This document shows, piece by piece, positions 36,118 through 43,792 of a DNA stretch of 64,000 bases (positions are counted from its first letter, which is position 1; each line of letters opens with the position of its first letter). Both the position numbers and the translations under genes were made by a program. This DNA is from Halorubrum distributum JCM 10118 (lineage in GTDB: Archaea; Halobacteriota; Halobacteria; Halobacteriales; Haloferacaceae): the NCBI RefSeq assembly GCF_000337335.1, contig NZ_AOJN01000024.1:1-64000 (forward strand), read 5' to 3'. The notes beneath the pieces were generated by a model. The model was given only the letters and a program-made list of their open reading frames with translations. It ran no database searches and was not told the origin of the DNA.

Positions 36118-37308
36118 TCAGTCGGCTCGCTCGGACGAACGCGCCCGCCGGTAGGCCCACAGGTGACCGTCTCCGTCCGGCAGGTCGATCGGCCGATAGG
36201 TCAAAATCAGCGTGTCCCCGTCCGCGAGCGCGAGCCGCTCGCCGTCGATCGGGCGCCGGCTCCCGACGATCCGCTCGATCCGTTCGACGAACCCCTCCGG
36301 GTCGGCGAACCGCTCGCTCAGTTCGGCGGCGAGCGCCTCGCAGTCGCGGCCGGCGGCGGCCTCCGGGTCGCCCTCGACGCCGAACAGCTCGTACAGCCGC
36401 TCGTTCACTCGGATCACCCGTCGGTCCGCGTCCTCGACGAGCATCCCCACCGGGAGCGCGTCGAGCGCGGTCGACAGCACGGCGTTCGACCGTTCGATCT
36501 CACGTTTGCGCGCCTCCGCCTCGGTGACGTCCTCGAACTGCGAGAACACGCCGATCACCGCCCCCTCGGCGTCGGTCACGACCTGGTTGTGCCACGCGCA
36601 GCGGATCCGCTCGCCGTCGCTGCGGACGTTCTCGTTGACGCTCTGGTAGCCGCCTTTATCGGAGAGGAGGTCGCGTTCGAGCGCCGCCACGTGTCGGTGC
36701 TCCGGCTCGGGAACGAACGGGAGCCACGTGCCGCCGAGCAGTTCGGACTCGTCGTAGCCGAGGATCTCTTCCGCGGCGGGGTTCACCCGGACGATCCGGA
36801 AGTCGGCGTCGTACTCGATCGTCCCCAGCGGCGACTGGTCGATGAACCGCGAGAGCCGCTCCTGGCTGGCGGCGAGTGCGACCCGCGACCGGTGCTGGTC
36901 GACGGCGTTGCGCACCCGGTTGGCCAGCACCTCGTACTGGTCGTTGCCGCCGACCTTCTGGATGTAATCCGTCGCCCCCGCCGAGATAGCCTCGCTCGCG
37001 ATCTCTTCGCTCCCCTTCCCGGTGAATAGGACGAAGGGGACCTCGATACCCCGGTCGCGGACCCGCTGGAGGAGCGTCAGCCCGTCCGTTCCGGGCATGT
37101 CGTAGTCCGAGACGACGCAGTCGATGGGCTCGGTCTCCAGCGCGTCGAGCGCGTCGCCGACGTCCGTCTCGGAGCTGACCTCGAACGCCTCGTCGATCCG
37201 TTCGAGGTAGGTCGCTGTCAGATCGAGGTAGTCCGGGTCGTCGTCGACGTGAAGCACCCGAACCGTCGACGCGTCCTCCGACCCGGAGTCCACGGGAGGC
37301 TCCGACAT
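36118..37308 (-). CDS. Receiver-PAS-PAS signalling protein
   Basis: The 396-residue protein has an N-terminal response-regulator receiver (about 15-135) with phospho-acceptor D68 in VVSDYDMPGTDG, then a PAS domain (about 150-265: IRFDQSPLGTIEYD-like start and ILGYDESELLGG) and a second PAS (about 275-390: DALPVGMLVEDADRRVIRVN). There is no histidine kinase or output DNA-binding domain, so it probably acts by protein contacts in a phosphorelay. Its stop is adjacent to the convergent tdk stop. Confidence 0.85.
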   Translation of the reverse strand: MSEPPVDSGSEDASTVRVLHVDDDPDYLDLTATYLERIDEAFEVSSETDVGDALDALETEPIDCVVSDYDMPGTDGLTLLQRVRDRGIEVPFVLFTGKGSEEIASEAISAGATDYIQKVGGNDQYEVLANRVRNAVDQHRSRVALAASQERLSRFIDQSPLGTIEYDADFRIVRVNPAAEEILGYDESELLGGTWLPFVPEPEHRHVAALERDLLSDKGGYQSVNENVRSDGERIRCAWHNQVVTDAEGAVIGVFSQFEDVTEAEARKREIERSNAVLSTALDALPVGMLVEDADRRVIRVNERLYELFGVEGDPEAAAGRDCEALAAELSERFADPEGFVERIERIVGSRRPIDGERLALADGDTLILTYRPIDLPDGDGHLWAYRRARSSERAD

Positions 37309-37377
37309 GCGAAGTTGTACCGAGGGCCGCCAGATATACGTTCGGGTGGGCCGGGGCGACGCCGGCAGCCTATCGGC

Positions 37378-37650
37378 TCACGCCGCGTCCGCGTCGGCGT
37401 CGTCGTCGCGCCCGTCCGCCTCGCCACCTGCCGCGGCGTCGTCCGCGGTCGCGAGCCGGAACAGCCCCACGAGCGCCGCGGCGGCGACCAGCGCCCCCTC
37501 GGCCTTCGCGGCCGCGTACGTCCAGTCGCGCGGCTCCGCCTCGCCGGCGTTCCGGTAGAGCGCGCGCGTCCAGAGCGCGACGGCGCGCCGCGGCGCGACG
37601 GCTTCGAGCAGTCCGCCGATTCCGGCCGCCAACAGCAGTAGCGCTTTCAT
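37378..37650 (-). CDS. Small membrane protein, 90 aa
   Basis: Starting at the ATG at 37650, the product has an N-terminal hydrophobic helix (MKALLLLAAGIGGLLEAVAP), a WTRAL segment, a second helix (ALVAAAALVGLFRLA) and an acidic tail of alternating Asp and Ala. It looks like a genuine small membrane protein. Function unknown. Confidence 0.55.
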   Translation of the reverse strand: MKALLLLAAGIGGLLEAVAPRRAVALWTRALYRNAGEAEPRDWTYAAAKAEGALVAAAALVGLFRLATADDAAAGGEADGRDDDADADAA

Positions 37651-37719
37651 GCGACCCCCTTCGATGCCGACCCTCAAAAGCGGAGCGGGGACCGTCGCGG
37701 GCGGTCGGGCTCGGGGCGC

Positions 37720-38313
37720 TCAGCCGCCGCTCGCCGGCTCGGCCGCGTCGAGGTAGCGTCGGCAGGTCGCGGCCGCCCACTCGCGGACAGTGGGGTCTCG
37801 CGTCCACAGCAGCGCGGCGACGCCGGCGTCGTCGATCAGGCCGACGGCTGCGCGGTCGTCGCCGAGGGCCACCGCCACCGGCGACTCGCCGTCGTGGCGG
37901 TACGCGTCGACGCCGCGGTCGGCGAGCGCGCGCCTGACGACGGGTCCCGTCGCGCCGGAGAGGCGGTCGGCCGCGGACCCGGTGAACACGACGCGGGCCG
38001 ACCGCGGCGCGCTGGGGTCGGTCCCTCCGTCCGTTCCGTCGTCTCCGACCTTCAGCGACGCGTTGATCCGACGGGCGAGGTCGGCGTCGAGCCGCGGGAC
38101 GACGGCGACGACGCTGTCCGCCTCGCCGAGGAGTTCGGCGAGCCGCTCCGCGGGGGTCGCGGAGTCGCTCCCGGCCGCCTCCCCGCGAGTCGATTGGCTC
38201 CCGCGCTCGACGACAGCGATCCGCCCGTCGAGTTCCCCGAGGTCGGCGTCGACCGCGCGCGCCACGACCGATCGGAGGACCGCCGCGGGCGACGCGGAGC
38301 CGTCGTCGCTCAC
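37720..38313 (-). CDS. Uncharacterised protein, 197 aa
   Basis: The product starts at a GTG (SDDGSASPAAVLRSVVARAV) overlapping the upstream methyltransferase stop by four bases, so the two are translationally coupled. It has three short alpha/beta blocks (GRIAVVERGS, SVVAVVPRLDADLARRINA, ARVVFTGSAADRL) and ends with ALLWTRDPTVREWAAATCRR. The family is not recognised with certainty; the C-terminal block resembles haloarchaeal regulator-type proteins. Confidence 0.55.
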   Translation of the reverse strand: MSDDGSASPAAVLRSVVARAVDADLGELDGRIAVVERGSQSTRGEAAGSDSATPAERLAELLGEADSVVAVVPRLDADLARRINASLKVGDDGTDGGTDPSAPRSARVVFTGSAADRLSGATGPVVRRALADRGVDAYRHDGESPVAVALGDDRAAVGLIDDAGVAALLWTRDPTVREWAAATCRRYLDAAEPASGG

Positions 38314-38957
38314 GCGTCTCGTTCCCCGGCCGGCCACCGAGCCGGCTCGTCCGGGCGCGTCGGATACGACTGCCGGCCGCCGCTCGACTTCTGTGCGAGC
38401 AGCCGCGCCGTCGCGCGCCGGCGGTCGCCGGGGCGCTCCGCCGTCGTCTCGTCGTAGTACCGCACGCTCAGTCCGAGCCCGGCGCGGAGCAGCTCGTTCG
38501 CCGCGAACCGGTACCGGTCGTCGCTCGGCCCCGACGGCGACGGCGCAGCCGACCGGAGGTGCCCCTCCACGAAGAGGTAGCCGTCCGGCGCGAGCGACTC
38601 GACGAGGTCCGCGAACCGGTCGAGCGTGTGGAAGTAGCTCATCGCCACGAGGTCGTACGCCTCGGTCGGGAACCCGTACGTCGAGACGTCCGCCCGAACC
38701 GTCTCGACTCGGTCGGCGACCCCGCGTTCCGCGGCGCGCTCGCGGACGATCCGGAGCCCCTCCGCCGAGGCGTCGAGCGCGTCGACGTCGTAGCCGCGGT
38801 CCGCGAGGAACACCGCGTTGCGGCCGGTGCCGGCCGCGACGTCGAGCGCGCGGCCGCCCGGCAGCGACGGCTCGTAGGCGCGAAGCACGGGGGACGGCTC
38901 CGGCGCGCGCGGGTACTCGCCCGACGCGAAGCGCTCGTCCCAGTCGGTTTCGGTCAC
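38310..38957 (-). CDS. Class I SAM-dependent methyltransferase
   Basis: The 215-residue protein resembles TehB-like methyltransferases: WDERFASGEYP near the start, SAM motif I RALDVAAGTGRNAVFLADRG (about residues 36-55), an acidic YDVDALDASAEGL strand and VAMSYFHTLDRF. Substrate unknown. Its end overlaps the start of the 197-residue gene by four bases. Confidence 0.85.
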   Translation of the reverse strand: MTETDWDERFASGEYPRAPEPSPVLRAYEPSLPGGRALDVAAGTGRNAVFLADRGYDVDALDASAEGLRIVRERAAERGVADRVETVRADVSTYGFPTEAYDLVAMSYFHTLDRFADLVESLAPDGYLFVEGHLRSAAPSPSGPSDDRYRFAANELLRAGLGLSVRYYDETTAERPGDRRRATARLLAQKSSGGRQSYPTRPDEPARWPAGERDA

Positions 38958-39016
38958 GCTCGCCTTTCGACGCCACGGGGCGTAAACCTCAGGGGCGCCT
39001 CGCCCGGAACGGGGGT

Positions 39017-39529
39017 ATGGAAGACGAGACGGAGCCCGCCGAGCGCCTGAACGCGCTCCTCGAGGACCGCGACGAGACGCTCGCGACCGCGGAGTCGCTC
39101 ACCGGCGGCCTCGTCGGGTCGCGGGTGACGGACGTGCCGGGCGCGAGCGCCTATTTCGACCGCGGGTTCGTGACGTACACGTACGACGCCAAACGGGAGC
39201 TGCTCGGCGTCTCCCGCGAGTCGCTCGACGCCCACGGCGCCGTGAGCGAACCGGTGGTCCGCGAGATGGCGGCCGGCGCGCGCGACCGGGCCGACGCGGA
39301 CTGGGCGGTCGCGACGACCGGTATCGCCGGGCCGACGGGCGGCACCGACGAGAAGCCGGTCGGGCTGGTGTACTTCGGCGTCGCGCACGCCGCGCCGTGG
39401 GGCACCGAGGAGTCGTTCGTCCGGACCGAGCGTGCGGTCCTCGACGGCGACCGCGACGCGGTGAAGCGCGGCGCCGCCGAGCGCGCGCTCGACGCGCTCG
39501 TTCGGGCCATCGAAGGCGTCGAGGACTGA
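39017..39529 (+). CDS. CinA-type nicotinamide mononucleotide deamidase
   Basis: The 170-residue protein is the stand-alone CinA C-terminal (PncC-like) domain: LATAESLTGGLVGSRVTDVP, FVTYTYDAKRELLGV and ATTGIAGPTGGTDEKPVGLV. It converts nicotinamide mononucleotide to the nicotinic form in pyridine nucleotide recycling. The ATG at 39017 gives the usual length. Divergent from the methyltransferase. Confidence 0.87.
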   Translation: MEDETEPAERLNALLEDRDETLATAESLTGGLVGSRVTDVPGASAYFDRGFVTYTYDAKRELLGVSRESLDAHGAVSEPVVREMAAGARDRADADWAVATTGIAGPTGGTDEKPVGLVYFGVAHAAPWGTEESFVRTERAVLDGDRDAVKRGAAERALDALVRAIEGVED

Positions 39530-39600
39530 GCCAGCAGGGACCGGGCCGCGCGACCCGGTCCACCACGTGCGTTTATCAGGTGACGGCGCGTATTGCCGGT

Positions 39601-40020
39601 ATGATAGAGCGCGTACTCGTCGCGATGGACGGCTCCGACCTCTCCGAGCGCGCGCTTCGGTACGCGCTCGACGGGCACCCCGACGCCGAGATCACCGTCC
39701 TGAACGTCGTCGGCGGGGCGTCGCCGATGATGGGACAGGCCGCGGGGATCGCGCTGTCGGACGACGACGAGGGCGGGGTCCGCGAGGCCGCCGAGCCGGT
39801 GTTCGAGCGGGCGCGAGAGATCGCTGCCGAGTACGACAAGACGGTCGAGACGGCCGTGGAGGCGGGCCGACCCGCACGCCAGATCATCGACCACTCGGAG
39901 GGGTTCGACGTCGTCGTGTTGGGCACGCACAGCGGGTCGCTCGCGGACCGCCTGTTCGTCGGCAACGTGGCCAAGACGGTGTTCCAGCGGTCGCCGGTGC
40001 CGGTGACGGTCGTCCGGTGA
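39601..40020 (+). CDS. Universal stress protein (UspA family)
   Basis: The 139-residue protein starts MIERVLVAMDGSDLSERALR and ends LGTHSGSLADRLFVGNVAKT followed by PVPVTVVR. It is the best-conserved of the four Usp proteins here (VAMDGS start). The last glycine-serine pair is Gly-Asn, a small departure from the ATP-binding pattern. Confidence 0.9.
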   Translation: MIERVLVAMDGSDLSERALRYALDGHPDAEITVLNVVGGASPMMGQAAGIALSDDDEGGVREAAEPVFERAREIAAEYDKTVETAVEAGRPARQIIDHSEGFDVVVLGTHSGSLADRLFVGNVAKTVFQRSPVPVTVVR

Positions 40021-40059
40021 GGAGGGAACGTTTCGGAAGGGGCGCGAGGGCGCCCGCCG

Positions 40060-40263
40060 TCAGTCGATGTAGGCGTTCCCGACGACCGCGACGACCAGCG
40101 CGGCGATCACAATCCACGTGAGGGGTTCGACCGCGAGGAGTCGGATCGGTCGCGCGGCCGACTCGTCGAAGCCGAAGAGGGCGCCGCCAGCGAACGCGAT
40201 CGCGATCACGAGCGCGCCGACGATCCCGGCCACGCCGAGCAGCGCGCGGTCCGACGAGTCCAT
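40060..40263 (-). CDS. Small two-helix membrane protein, 67 aa
   Basis: The protein reads MDSSDRALLGVAGIVGALVI and has two hydrophobic helices (the second LTWIVIAALVVAVVGNAYID). Its AT-rich promoter (GGATACTTAAG, about 40283-40293) lies at normal leaderless distance. It is the last high-GC backbone gene before the island. Confidence 0.6.
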   Translation of the reverse strand: MDSSDRALLGVAGIVGALVIAIAFAGGALFGFDESAARPIRLLAVEPLTWIVIAALVVAVVGNAYID

Positions 40264-40389
40264 ACCGGCGATCTGCGCGAAGGATACTTAAGTGGATCCC
40301 GGTGCGATCGAACCTGCCACCGCTTATCAGTCGTTTCCCTCGACAGCGTCGATAAGCCGCGTCGGGGGCCGAGATTCGACGTGCGCCGT

Positions 40390-40590
40390 TCACGACCGGT
40401 CAAAGAGTTCCACTAGTGGGCGCATCGCCAACTTGTTGCTCTCGTGAAGTACAAGGCCGATGTGGAAGGCATCTGCGTGGAGTACTTCGATCTGGAGAAT
40501 GCGAGTCGTCAGTGTCTCGAATGTGGAATACAAGTAATCACCGGTACTTTTGAACGCTGACACCGGGAATCGTGGCGAAATGGCTGTCAC
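40390..40590 (-). pseudogene. ORF remnant at island edge
   Basis: A 66-codon frame ends LHADAFHIGLVLHESNKLAM then RPLVELFDRS. GC at wobble positions is lower than in the preceding genes. Its first third overlaps the PIN-domain remnant in another frame, so only the second part (about 40390-40535) may be real coding sequence that has lost its original start. Family not recognised. Confidence 0.3.
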
Positions 40591-40645
40591 CAGTAAGGAC
40601 AGACTCGTCGCGCTCTAAAGCGGCTGCGGCGATTACGAGGTCACC
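40538..40645 (-). pseudogene. VapC-like PIN-domain C-terminal remnant
   Basis: On the minus strand the frame from 40645 reads GDLVIAAAALERDESVLTGD then SHFATIPGVSVQKYR and a TGA at 40538-40540. This is the C-terminal third of a VapC/PIN toxin: the D-x-x-I-A-A and L-T-x-D-x-H-F patterns are typical. It has no start of its own and fuses to the queC fragment end, so it marks a breakpoint. Confidence 0.65.
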
Positions 40646-41220
40646 GGCGGTTCAGCGTACGCGATCGGGTCGCGTGACCCGGCGTTCCGGAACGCCTCTA
40701 ACCGGAAGGCACAGGCATCGCACGTTCCACACGCTGGTTCTTCATCGCGGTAACACGACCATGTCATGTCGTACGGCACCCCGAGCTCTAACCCGCGCTC
40801 CGCGATCTCCGTTTTCGACCACTCGACGAACGGTGTTTTCAACTCGATGTCCGTCTCCGGTTTCGTCCCCACGTCGATCAAATTCTGAAACGCGTCAAAG
40901 AACGCCTGGCGACAGTCAGGATACCCGGAGAAATCCTCCGAGTGCGCCCCAATAAACAGCGCTTCTGAATCTGTTGCTTCCGCGTACGATATCGCTACCG
41001 ACACCAGATTCGCGTTTCGGAACGGGACGTACGACGTCGGAATCCCATCACTCTCCAGGTCCGCGTCAGCCACGCCCATCTCCTCGTCCGTCAAGCTTGA
41101 CGCTCCGATTTGGGAAGGTGTCCCATTTCGATATGCGAGAAGTCAGCTGCGCCAACCTCCTCAGCAAGCGCCTGTGCGCACTCGCACACCCAGTCTTTGT
41201 ACAGTGCCTGTATCCCCTTA
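40633..41220 (-). pseudogene. queC: queC fragment, 5'-truncated and frameshifted (copy 1)
   Basis: The minus-strand frame from about 41094 to 40633 encodes the C-terminal part of QueC (preQ0 synthase for archaeosine): DIPTSYVPFRNANL-like start, FIGAHSEDFSGYPDCRQAFF, KTPFVEWSKTEIAERGLELG and the zinc-site block WSCYRDEEPACGTCDACAF. The preceding QueC part (CECAQALAEEVGAADFSHIE) continues in another frame up to about 41200, joined by a one-base deletion near 41115. The N-terminal ATP-pyrophosphatase loop (SGGxDS) is absent. The gene is dead. Confidence 0.85.
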
Positions 41221-41222
41221 GC

Positions 41223-41229
41223 TATATTA
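41223..41229 (+). promoter_or_regulatory. TATA box for the 41253 gene
   Basis: TATATTA ends 23 nt before the ATG at 41253, consistent with a leaderless transcript. Confidence 0.5.
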
Positions 41230-41252
41230 TCTATCCGTTGGTGGACAAAATA

Positions 41253-42500
41253 ATGGCAGTCACGCTCGCCGAGCCAATGGTGCTTGCTGCCGCGAAAGAC
41301 ACGCTGTACCCTGACGAAGACACGACCGCAGATCAGTACGCGGTCACGGAAACCCAGTTCACACAATCTACGTGGGGCGGTTGGACCGTCCCGGACACGA
41401 TTCGTGACTGCCTCGCACCGTACAACACGATTCGACTCATTGCTGGCGAACCCGATTTACTTGGTGTTGGCATGCCAGCCACCGGTGTTCTCAACGGCGA
41501 CGCAGCGACGACCCCAGTCACGGTGATCGAAGCGAAAGGCCACAACTCCAATCCGGCTGCCGCGGATGTCGCTCGCGGCATCACCCAAGCGCACGCGCAC
41601 CTCCCTGAAGTCAACCTCGGGTACGTCGCCGCGCCAGCCCCCAGTATCACCGACACGGCACGCGCACAAGCGAGGAACCTCAACGTCGGCGTCATCGCCG
41701 TGGAAAACACTGACTCCGCGCGTGTCGTTGAACCGGCGCGCGTCACCGGGGCCGGTGAGTTCTCCACGACGATCGACGCGGTGCGACTCCAAGCAACCAC
41801 GCACCGCCTCACCGACGGGAGTTTCCCCGTGAACCACCCGAAAAACTACCTCGGGTACGCGCTCGCGCTTGCTGCCGACGGCGACACCGAGACTGTGTAC
41901 GCCGACAACGTCATCAACACTATTTCTGATGGGCGACGTGGTGCTATTCTGTTGAATCTCGTTGACGACCAGCCAAACGGCGACTCACTCACGCACCTCG
42001 GCGCAGAGGTCGTCCGCTTCGCCCGCAACCAGCACGGCAGCGTCACAGCCGCGCTCGCCGAGTTCGACACGTGGACCGGTAGTCGAACGCGATTCACCGA
42101 GCTCGCTCCGCGATGGGCGCAGCTCGCACGGTCCATCGCAATCCAATACGAGCCCACGCGGCTGATCATTACTGCGCTTGAGCGTCTTCATCAGAACGGG
42201 GTCCGTGACGCGACGCTTGCTGATGTCGCGCTTGAAGCCACGCGCATCAACCAGCCACTCGCCGTCGAAGTCTTCTTCACCCAGCATCGCCGCGACGACG
42301 TTCTCACCGCCGATGGTGATATTAACGAGTTCGTGTTAACTGACCCGACGATCTACAAATCCGGCATCCACTTCCAATTTAAATACCAGCTCTACCACCT
42401 CGGAATCCTCACCACCGGCGGCACCGACGACAAAAGCAACGTGTTGAGCAACACGTGGCAGTTAGAGCAAGCGGTTGGTGGCACATCTGAACTATACTGA
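41253..42500 (+). CDS. Predicted PD-(D/E)XK nuclease
   Basis: The 415-residue protein starts MAVTLAEPMVLAAAKDTLYP and is chosen from the ATG at 41253 because a TATA box lies 24-30 nt upstream. It has the layout of a restriction-type nuclease: Asp in AGEPDLLGVGMPA (about residue 70) and E-A-K in VTVIEAKGHNSNPAAADVAR (about 94), followed by a QAHAHLPEVNLGYVAA strand. The C-terminal half (about 200-415) is helical with no recognised motif. Likely a DNA-cleaving defence effector; no methyltransferase partner is adjacent, so target discrimination is unclear. Confidence 0.6.
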   Translation: MAVTLAEPMVLAAAKDTLYPDEDTTADQYAVTETQFTQSTWGGWTVPDTIRDCLAPYNTIRLIAGEPDLLGVGMPATGVLNGDAATTPVTVIEAKGHNSNPAAADVARGITQAHAHLPEVNLGYVAAPAPSITDTARAQARNLNVGVIAVENTDSARVVEPARVTGAGEFSTTIDAVRLQATTHRLTDGSFPVNHPKNYLGYALALAADGDTETVYADNVINTISDGRRGAILLNLVDDQPNGDSLTHLGAEVVRFARNQHGSVTAALAEFDTWTGSRTRFTELAPRWAQLARSIAIQYEPTRLIITALERLHQNGVRDATLADVALEATRINQPLAVEVFFTQHRRDDVLTADGDINEFVLTDPTIYKSGIHFQFKYQLYHLGILTTGGTDDKSNVLSNTWQLEQAVGGTSELY

Positions 42501-42678
42501 CTCACGAGAGTATTCCAAATATAGAGATGTTCGACTTCATTGAAATCCTCAGTAAGTGACACGAGTACGTTGATTAACTCAATTACGTGGGATTGCCCCT
42601 AGCCGCAATTAACGAGCTTGAATCAACTGGAGCAGGTAACTCCACCGCAGATCTTCACCGATTTGCGAAAATATTGTG

Positions 42679-43578
42679 TCACTCCGAGCTGATAACGTCT
42701 TGAATTTCTTGTTCGATTGCCGAGGTTATCTCATCTTGATCGGATTCTTGCTTTTGATTTCCCTGCTCAGACACAGTAGTTGAGTCTGGTTCATCCTCCG
42801 CTAGTCGCGGTTCAGTAGATTCTTTCCGAGACACATCTACCTCGGCGGTATCAATGCGTACAGCACTAATATCATCGGCTAAAAGAAGTCGCTGTCTCGG
42901 GCGACCAACCTCAACTGGGACCTTTTCCGTATAGATTACACCATCTGTTTCTAACGCCGTTTTTCGCCTCGAAATAGTTGCCTTGCTTGCGACACCCGTC
43001 TCCTCGGCCCACTTTCCTAAATCGTAACTGAGAGCACCACTCTGGGCCGCAGCTATTAGTGCCACTGACACGGCATCAAGTGAATCCATCTCCTCAAGTT
43101 TGGCCGCTTCAATGAGTTGTTCAAATTCAGAACGGGTCTGTAACCCGACGACGGATTCGAGTTTTGCGAGAAGTTCTGACCAAACAGGGGTATCTATATC
43201 AACACGAGATGCGGCTTCAAGAAGTGATTCGAACTCATCAGTGAGAATTGATCCGATCTCGTCATCAGAGAGCTTAACGAACCTCCTAACATTACCCATT
43301 CGTACATAGTAGTGTGCTTGGTTCCCGTCGATAACAGTAGTTGGTAAAGAGGGCTCCTCAGTCAGGTAGAGGGTCGCGTTGTGTTGTTCAAGTATCTCTT
43401 TAATCTTCGAATTCAAAGGGAATGACCTTCTAAGATTATCAGCAGTTGTCTTCGACACCAAAATATTCATGTCGCTCAAGTCAGACGCAATAAGCCACTC
43501 AGCAAATTCTGACACAGAAATATCATCCGAGATTACTATTTTTACCCCGTCTGATCCGTCGACTGATATCGTATCCAT
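42679..43578 (-). CDS. TbsP/DUF5821-type HTH transcription regulator
   Basis: The 299-residue protein has an N-terminal domain of VKIVISDDISVSEFAEWLIA type and a C-terminal winged HTH: ALSYDLGKWAEETGVASKAT, SRRKTALETDGVIYTEKVPV, then EVGRPRQRLLLADD. These blocks match the haloarchaeal DUF5821/TbsP family, whose Haloferax member regulates gapII. The ATG at 43578 is preferred because TTTTATAC (43606-43613) sits about 30 nt upstream. Base composition is unusually AT-rich for this genome. The acidic tail ends DEITSAIEQEIQDVISSE. Divergent from the TFB-like gene. Confidence 0.75.
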   Translation of the reverse strand: MDTISVDGSDGVKIVISDDISVSEFAEWLIASDLSDMNILVSKTTADNLRRSFPLNSKIKEILEQHNATLYLTEEPSLPTTVIDGNQAHYYVRMGNVRRFVKLSDDEIGSILTDEFESLLEAASRVDIDTPVWSELLAKLESVVGLQTRSEFEQLIEAAKLEEMDSLDAVSVALIAAAQSGALSYDLGKWAEETGVASKATISRRKTALETDGVIYTEKVPVEVGRPRQRLLLADDISAVRIDTAEVDVSRKESTEPRLAEDEPDSTTVSEQGNQKQESDQDEITSAIEQEIQDVISSE

Positions 43579-43605
43579 AGTGAATGACAATACCTCAACG
43601 TAACT

Positions 43606-43613
43606 GTATAAAA
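43606..43613 (-). promoter_or_regulatory. TATA box for the TbsP-type regulator
   Basis: TTTTATAC on the minus strand lies about 28-35 nt upstream of the ATG at 43578 and supports that start. Confidence 0.5.
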
Positions 43614-43747
43614 TGTTCTGTTGGACCCATGGGATACGAAGGACAGCGCCATTCTAAACGTGGAAAGGAAGTAGAAGAGTCAAGATGTTACGACCAACCC
43701 AGCTTACAACTAGTAGCTCTGAGCATGTCAGCAACCAGGGGACAGGG

Positions 43748-43773
43748 GTGAGTCGATACCATTATTGACTCAC
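43748..43773. promoter_or_regulatory. Perfect inverted repeat at the TFB-like promoter
   Basis: GTGAGTC (43748-43754) and GACTCAC (43767-43773) are perfect inverted copies separated by 12 bp that include a TATA-like ATTATT (43761-43766). This places the dyad over the likely core promoter, 20-45 nt upstream of the ATG at 43793. A second AT-rich TTTATATA (43779-43786) is too close to the ATG for normal use. The dyad fits an operator, perhaps for the divergently encoded HTH regulator. Confidence 0.5.
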
Positions 43774-43792
43774 ATCAGTTTATATACCAGAC

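Noticed and set aside
42520-42710. Short plus-strand frame reading PLAAINELESTGAGNSTADL
   Set aside because: It follows a TAA, has only a GTG start, is about 40 codons long and overlaps the regulator gene; no family was recognised.
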